From Branchiostoma floridae (Eukaryota; Chordata; Leptocardii; Amphioxiformes; Branchiostomatidae): a stretch of 64,000 nt of DNA. Below are positions 59,701 through 64,000 of the stretch, one piece after another. A model generated the notes under the pieces. It did not search any database, was not told where the DNA came from, and saw only the letters and a program-made list of their open reading frames with translations. Every line of letters starts with the position of its first letter. The stretch's first letter is position 1. The stretch spans positions 10,976,664 to 11,040,663 of the forward strand of contig NC_049984.1 of the NCBI RefSeq assembly GCF_000003815.2. Reading direction: 5' to 3'. A program made the translations under genes and the position numbers.

Positions 59701-61675
59701 GAAATCGCCTGTGGGAGAAACGTCCACAAAGACGGGAAAAGACATGATAGATAGGAAATGATGATAGGAAATATATGTAAGGAAACTTCTAGAAAATGTT
59801 TCCAGGGTACTTATTATTAGCATTGGGTACTTTGATAGACTTTGAGACTTTAAATGTACTTAGCTTTAATATGCACTACCACTAAGGAAGATATTCATAC
59901 AAAGACGAAATAGATTAGAATGAAAGTTTCCGTAACAAAATGACCGGACCCGTTCACAAATCGGCTACGTATGAAATTTCAAACGTAACAGCAGTCGTTG
60001 GGATTGTCATGCCTTATAGGACTACACAGCTAGCCGACTCGGCGGTCCGATAAGGTCAAGGCCATCGTGCCCCGCTCAGAACGCACCGAGACGCCGGCGC
60101 TATAAAATACCTGCAAAGAAAAAAGTTAAAGTTTTAAGTCATGAATTGACTAGAGCTTCCAGATCAATAAAATTGCGACTTAGTAAACTTCATACGTCGG
60201 TAGGTATGGCCAAAGAGGTTATATAAGCATAACCTACTTGGTATGGCATTTTCGCCTGAGCGACAGCCAGGCAACTTTTAACAGGGAATATCCATATCCA
60301 CAGCTGAAGATTTCACATTAAAAACACGATTTCCAGCGAAGTTTCCTGCCACGCCTGGTGCATGATGGTATAGCTTGGGTGGGAAAAGCCGCCATTTTCT
60401 TGTTTTGTTAACGCTACGTCGCAGCGTAAGTGAGCAAACCCGCTGTTGTGTTACTGGAGTATGGGCAATGTTTGGCGAGGAATATAATTATGCGTATCTA
60501 TAGATAATATACACCCATGAAAGAACATTGGACACTTTCATTTTATTTTTCAATTCGACTTTTATGTCCACGAACCAGACCGGAAGAGTCACTCAAAAAC
60601 TAGTATACGATCTCAGAGTCAGAGTCAAAATACGTATAGGTAATTACGTAAGCTTCGAGTATTTCAAATATACAGAAACAGAGCATCTTCATGAAGACCA
60701 AGAAGCTTAGTAACGTAATATGGTTCATAATGTCTTTTAGTTTTTAGGATTGTCAATTGCTTTGACTACAGCGAAACGACTCGGGTGGACTGACGGCCGG
60801 GGCCGACAAGGTCACTGTGCGCGGCTCCGCTCAGTGAGCGCACCCAAGTTCGCCGACGCTATGAAAATATTTGCCTAGCAAAGTGAAAATTATAGTCATG
60901 AGATCGACTAGAGCTCCAAGGTCGTTAAAAGTGTTCTACGAGCCCAATCTACACAAATGATGTACTGAGTATATGTGGTGCCTAAACTAGGGGATGAGTT
61001 GTCCTGATTGACTGGGGACGAATTGTACCAGGTGCCGAGTTGTCCTGATACCGCCGTGCGCGCTCCGCCTTCAAGTGATGAGAATCGCGCTCGTGCGCGT
61101 TTCATCACCCGGGGAATCGTTTCGCACGGTAGTACAGGCTCACCATCGCCGTGCGCGCTCCGCATCCAAGTGAAGAGAATCGAACCCGCGCGATTTCCTT
61201 CACTGCGTGAACAGTCTCACCCCGTTCGATTCTCTGCAAATCGCTTACCTGTTCTTACCTGAGTGTAGTGGTGCTTTGCTGTCATATGCTTGTTCAACAA
61301 TGACTAATCAATGTCTGAACAATGAAAAATGATGATATGCCACTCAAAACTGACCCAAAAATCCTAACTTTTAACTCTACATCTTCAAATCTTACCATGG
61401 AAGGACCAAGACCCCCCTTCCACACCAATCTCATCTCCTGATTAGTCGCTTCGCTACCATGCCATTCCCACTACGCTAAAATAAAATCCTGGCTAGAACC
61501 CTGGATAAGTAAGAAGGTTTACTAGATATTGTTAAGTTTTTTTTTTTGTCCTACCTGTACTTAGGGACACAGTGTACTGAGGAAGCGGCTCCAAAGACAG
61601 CTTGTATCCATCAAAATTGGCATCGATGAGAGCTCGGTCTGGCTTCAGCGTGTGAGTTGCGTGTACAGCAGCCAT
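53733..61675 (-). CDS. NUDCD1: NudC domain-containing protein 1 (9 exons, 586 aa)
   Basis: Orthologue of vertebrate NUDCD1 (583 residues in human), a NudC-family cochaperone-type protein with a central CS/p23-like domain. Exons: 61555-61675, 57342-57496, 56918-57091, 56170-56350, 55708-55896, 55241-55451, 54630-54774, 54361-54486, 53733-54191; every junction is GT-AG and phases join to 587 codons. Recognisable segments: FDGYKLSLEPLPQY (exon 1), AFGIHNHLALDQWNPDSVYY (exon 2), FPSRGWCVLADGAGKLLVIQ (exon 3), VVLEWVTLAKQDG (exon 4), YAAIECGGRGLFIA (exon 5), the CS domain PAYLWGQTTEDVSVKFTVDE (exon 6), KPYNTQELEECDAF (exon 8), and CLCLRHDVDALVWQP plus FNALGYVQASKRD (exon 9). Intron 1 (4.06 kb) is almost filled by an inverted-repeat element. 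Confidence 0.95.
56483..56858. mobile_element. TIR element (MITE) in NUDCD1 intron 3
   Basis: AGGCCTAGAGAAAAAAATGT plus TGTGTTTCCTGTTTCC on the left mirrors GGAAACACAACATTTTTTTT plus CCTAGGCCT on the right, about 35 bp of inverted repeat. GCCGACCCTAGA and ACCGACCCTAAT are additional shared blocks. It is 376 bp without an ORF and ends 60 bp from exon 3. Confidence 0.8.
57558..57690. repeat. ~38-bp minisatellite in NUDCD1 intron 1
   Basis: TTGACCCAACCCCCCTGTCT and GATCCAGATTTGT recur about four times with changes, ending in CCACCCCCTATCCAATCCAA. Confidence 0.8.
57951..61503. mobile_element. 3.55-kb inverted-repeat element in NUDCD1 intron 1 (hAT-like ends)
   Basis: The ends are CAGGGTTCTAGCTAGTGCAT with TTTTAGCGTA on the left and TACGCTAAAATAAAATCCTG with GCTAGAACCCTG on the right, closely related to the hAT MITE at 4484-4838. 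A long subterminal inverted repeat (about 58076-58275 and 61066-61251) contains GGTAAGCGATTTGCAGAGAA, TTCACGCAGTGAAGGAAATC and two tandem GCGGAGCGCGCACGGCGAT blocks. The flanks share only GATAA (57946-57950, 61504-61508) rather than a clear 8-bp duplication. The ~2.8-kb centre has no recognisable transposase. It includes two diverged direct repeats (about 60000-60170 and 60760-60925) with CGCTATAAAATA and CGCTATGAAAATA. It is probably a composite or nested non-autonomous element. Confidence 0.75.
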
Positions 61676-62636
61676 CTTGGGGTCAACTGTATGAGCGGGA
61701 GGAAAGATAACGCGAAGATGGCTAAGAAAAATTTTCCTTTGATAGCCCAAATGTAAACAAAATAACATTTATTACAAACTATCTGCTTAAATAATAAATA
61801 TAGCTTTATATGAGATGCAATTTGTTGGACACCGTGGCTAAAATATGCACTTTCAATTCATCATAGATTTGAAGATCGTTCCTGTAGTTTCGGTGTACAG
61901 GCCATCAAATTTTTGGGCCAACACATTTTTGTGCTAATAGGGGTCGTAGGGTATACATGTGATTATAATCCATATATTATTGCATTTATAAAGATTATAT
62001 GATAACTAGCATACATTTATTTCAGTTTAAATAAGAAGTTACTGTAGATATTGTATATATTTGGTGTCTTTTTGTGTCAAATAGAAACTATAAAATGTAA
62101 TCACCCCCATCGGCATGATAGAATCTATTGGCCTCGTTTTCGCATACGGACTTGAGTCACTCCGGGGATTTCCAGAATGTATTTTGAGAAGACCAGATGT
62201 AAGTTGGAGGAAACGCAGAAATAGAGGAACCAGGCAAGATCCTTTCGAATTTACCTAATGAATCTAGCTTTCATATGTTCAGACCAGTATAAGTTGATTT
62301 CTGGAATTGTTATTAACGTTATCTTCGGTGTCGTTGAAGGAAGTTCCTTTCCTTTCACTTTTTTGAGCGGACAGAAAAAAATTATACGACTTTACATGAA
62401 GTGCTCTTCTGATTTGGGATTCGAGAAACGTGACAATCAAGTGCTCGATAAAAATTATACATGTTTGCAGTTGATCTTTGTGTCTTATTTCCCATCGCCT
62501 TGAGTGTATAACTTCAGTTCTTGACTGTGCGTTGACCACATCCATGATTCCATCTATCCGACGTTGAATGATTTGTTTTCCTACATCGGCCAGGTAACTA
62601 CATCGGGGACCAGATTCATCTCGTGATCGAGTCAAA
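61676..62636. promoter_or_regulatory. Head-to-head interval NUDCD1 / second RIPK-like kinase
   Basis: About 960 bp separate the divergent start codons. The stretch is AT-rich from 61750 to 62100 and shows no TATA box, repeat or ORF that I trust. Divergent promoter use is inferred from orientation only. Confidence 0.4.
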
Positions 62637-64000
62637 ATGGTGTTACCAAATACCGGGCACACACCAGAGTTCAGGCACATGAAGGGTGCAGATGTCGAAA
62701 AAGGGGCGCTGCTCGGAACAGGTGCTTTCGGAGCAGTCTACAAGGCCAGGCACAGGGAGTATGGCGAGGTGGCATTGAAGGTTGTCAGCACCGATGCTGT
62801 CATCGACAAAGAGTGAGACTTACTTTCACTTTTGTTTATAAAGTTAAACAACAAATGTCAGTGAACTGTGTTGACTTAGTTCAGCAGTTTACCTCATAGT
62901 ACTAGTACATGACAGATTCTGTTTGGCCAACTGGATCAAGGGACACGCCCAAGGGGTGGACAGAGAAAGAGATATAAGGACACTTTGAAACATTACCTGA
63001 AGAAGGGACATGTTGACCCAACAAGCCTTGAGAAACTATGTTCTGACCGCAATGCTTGGTGGCAGCTGACCAACACCACCGTGACAACCTTCGAGACTGA
63101 GAGGGTAGCAGCCGTCGAGGCGAAGAGAATGGCGAGGAAGGCCCGTCAAAGTAGAACTGCAACTGTAAACCTGTAGACTTGCCTTACTCGTGAGAGTGGC
63201 CGTCCATCATGACATTTACATATTTCACCCACATAGCCCTGTACAATATCTAATGTAAAACCCAGAAAAGCAGGAATACAGAGCAAATGTAGCTTGACCT
63301 TTCTCAATTAGTAATATATAGTGTACGATCAGCTACATATTTGTAGCAGTTAACTTATTTGATGTGAGATGTCTTCATGAAAATGCCTGGCTGATTTACT
63401 GAAATTTCTCTCATTTGTTTGCTCATATTACGGTCATCTGCCTTTCTTTCCTAAAGTGATGAGAAAGAGTTGACCCAAGAGGCTTACAGCCTGGCCAGGG
63501 TGCCAAACCAGTACGTGACCCTGTTATATGGAGTCATCTTGGAGCCAGGCAACTACAGCCTGGTGATGGAGTTTGTGGAGCACGGTTCACTCGACAAGTT
63601 CATGAAGAAGGTGAACATCCCCTGGGAACTGAAGATCCGCATGATCCGGGACATCACATGTGGCATGAACTTCTTACACAGCTTCACGCCAAAGATCATC
63701 CATCGTGACCTCAAGATGCAGAACATTCTGGTGAATGGGAGTCTTCATGTGAAGGTAACTATGATTCCCAGTTGATGTTGATATGTAGGAGAGATCACTT
63801 CATATTATTACATTCACATTGTATACTTACTGAAATGATGAATGTGTAAGCTTACATTTTAGACTTTACCTACATTTGTACAGATACAGATATTTACTTA
63901 AAATAATAACATTAGTCATACATCAACATGAACACATGATTGACCTTGTTATATTCCACAATAAATGTTGATGGTCCTTTTGTAGATAGCAGATCTTGGC
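62637..64000 (+). CDS. Second RIPK-like kinase, N-terminal half, runs off right edge
   Basis: Predicted Ser/Thr kinase of the RIPK family. Exons visible: 62637-62812, 63457-63754, 63986 to the edge; phases join without shift. Motifs: LLGTGAFGAVYKA (P-loop), VALK (Lys48), EFVEHGSLDKFM (hinge region), IIHRDLKMQNILVNG (Asp143) and IADLG (Asp161). DLG in place of DFG is known from vertebrate RIPK1. The exon boundaries (after the VAxK region, and between HRD and DxG) fall at the same places and in the same phases as in the kinase at 43020-50476, so the two are paralogues. What follows the kinase (RHIM, death domain or ankyrins) lies outside the window. Its first intron contains a LINE fragment. 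Confidence 0.85.
62925..63176 (+). mobile_element. Non-LTR retrotransposon 3' coding fragment
   Basis: The frame reads GTRPRGGQRKRYKDTLKHYL, then CSDRNAWWQLTNTTVTTFET and a basic tail, ending at the stop 63174-63176. The block RPRGGQxKRYKDTLK, followed by an Arg/Asp-rich W segment, is common downstream of the reverse transcriptase in animal LINE polyproteins. Only this end remains, consistent with 5' truncation. It lies in the first intron of the RIPK-like gene, in sense orientation. Confidence 0.7.

Noticed and set aside
62279-62680. Minus-strand frame upstream of the second RIPK-like gene
   Set aside because: No recognisable motif or splice context; it overlaps the kinase start region on the other strand.

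Overview
The window is animal (metazoan) DNA, most likely from a cephalochordate (amphioxus, Branchiostoma). The genes are intron-rich with GT-AG introns. They include recognisable chordate orthologues (MRPL52, NUDCD1, a RIPK1-type kinase with RHIM and death domain), and they sit among many short inverted-repeat transposons, satellites and microsatellites. Two 100-N runs mark draft-assembly gaps. The genus is an inference; the sequence itself only shows an invertebrate chordate-like gene set. I see no prokaryotic features, rRNA or tRNA genes.

Left third (1-23.1 kb): three monoglyceride lipase (MGLL-like) copies, all on the minus strand. Copy C is cut by the left edge (1-1061). Copy A is complete with eight exons (5775-9740). 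Copy B (18526-23079) keeps the same exon sizes but carries an AC acceptor and an in-frame TAG in exon 4, right beside an assembly gap. Copies C and A, with their upstream DNA, are a recent segmental duplication. Between A and B lies a single-exon 899-residue leucine-rich-repeat membrane protein (11937-14636, plus) with a duplicated tyrosine motif in its tail. It is followed by a ~180-220-bp tandem repeat and a ~270-bp satellite.

Middle (23.1-43 kb): a small intronless PLAC8-family gene (25025-25459, plus), then about 17.5 kb with no gene I can support. That stretch holds a 140-bp tandem repeat, a pogo/Tigger-like element and fragments.

Right third (43-64 kb): a compact cluster of four genes. 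A complete ten-exon RIPK1-like kinase (43020-50476, minus; kinase, Gln/Gly repeats, RHIM-like motif, death domain) is head-to-head with MRPL52 (51323-53157, plus). MRPL52 is tail-to-tail with NUDCD1 (53733-61675, minus, nine exons). NUDCD1 is head-to-head with a second RIPK-like kinase (62637 onward, plus) that runs off the right edge. Exon phases in all complete models join without frameshift. Large inverted-repeat elements fill introns: a 2.65-kb element with ~835-bp arms and THAP-like and YqaJ-like coding remnants in the RIPK1-like gene, and a 3.55-kb element in NUDCD1 intron 1.

Functionally the genes are unrelated: lipid hydrolysis, a membrane receptor, cell-death/innate signalling kinases, a mitoribosome subunit and a NudC-domain protein. 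The two RIPK-like kinases 12 kb apart suggest a local, partly diverged immune-kinase pair.
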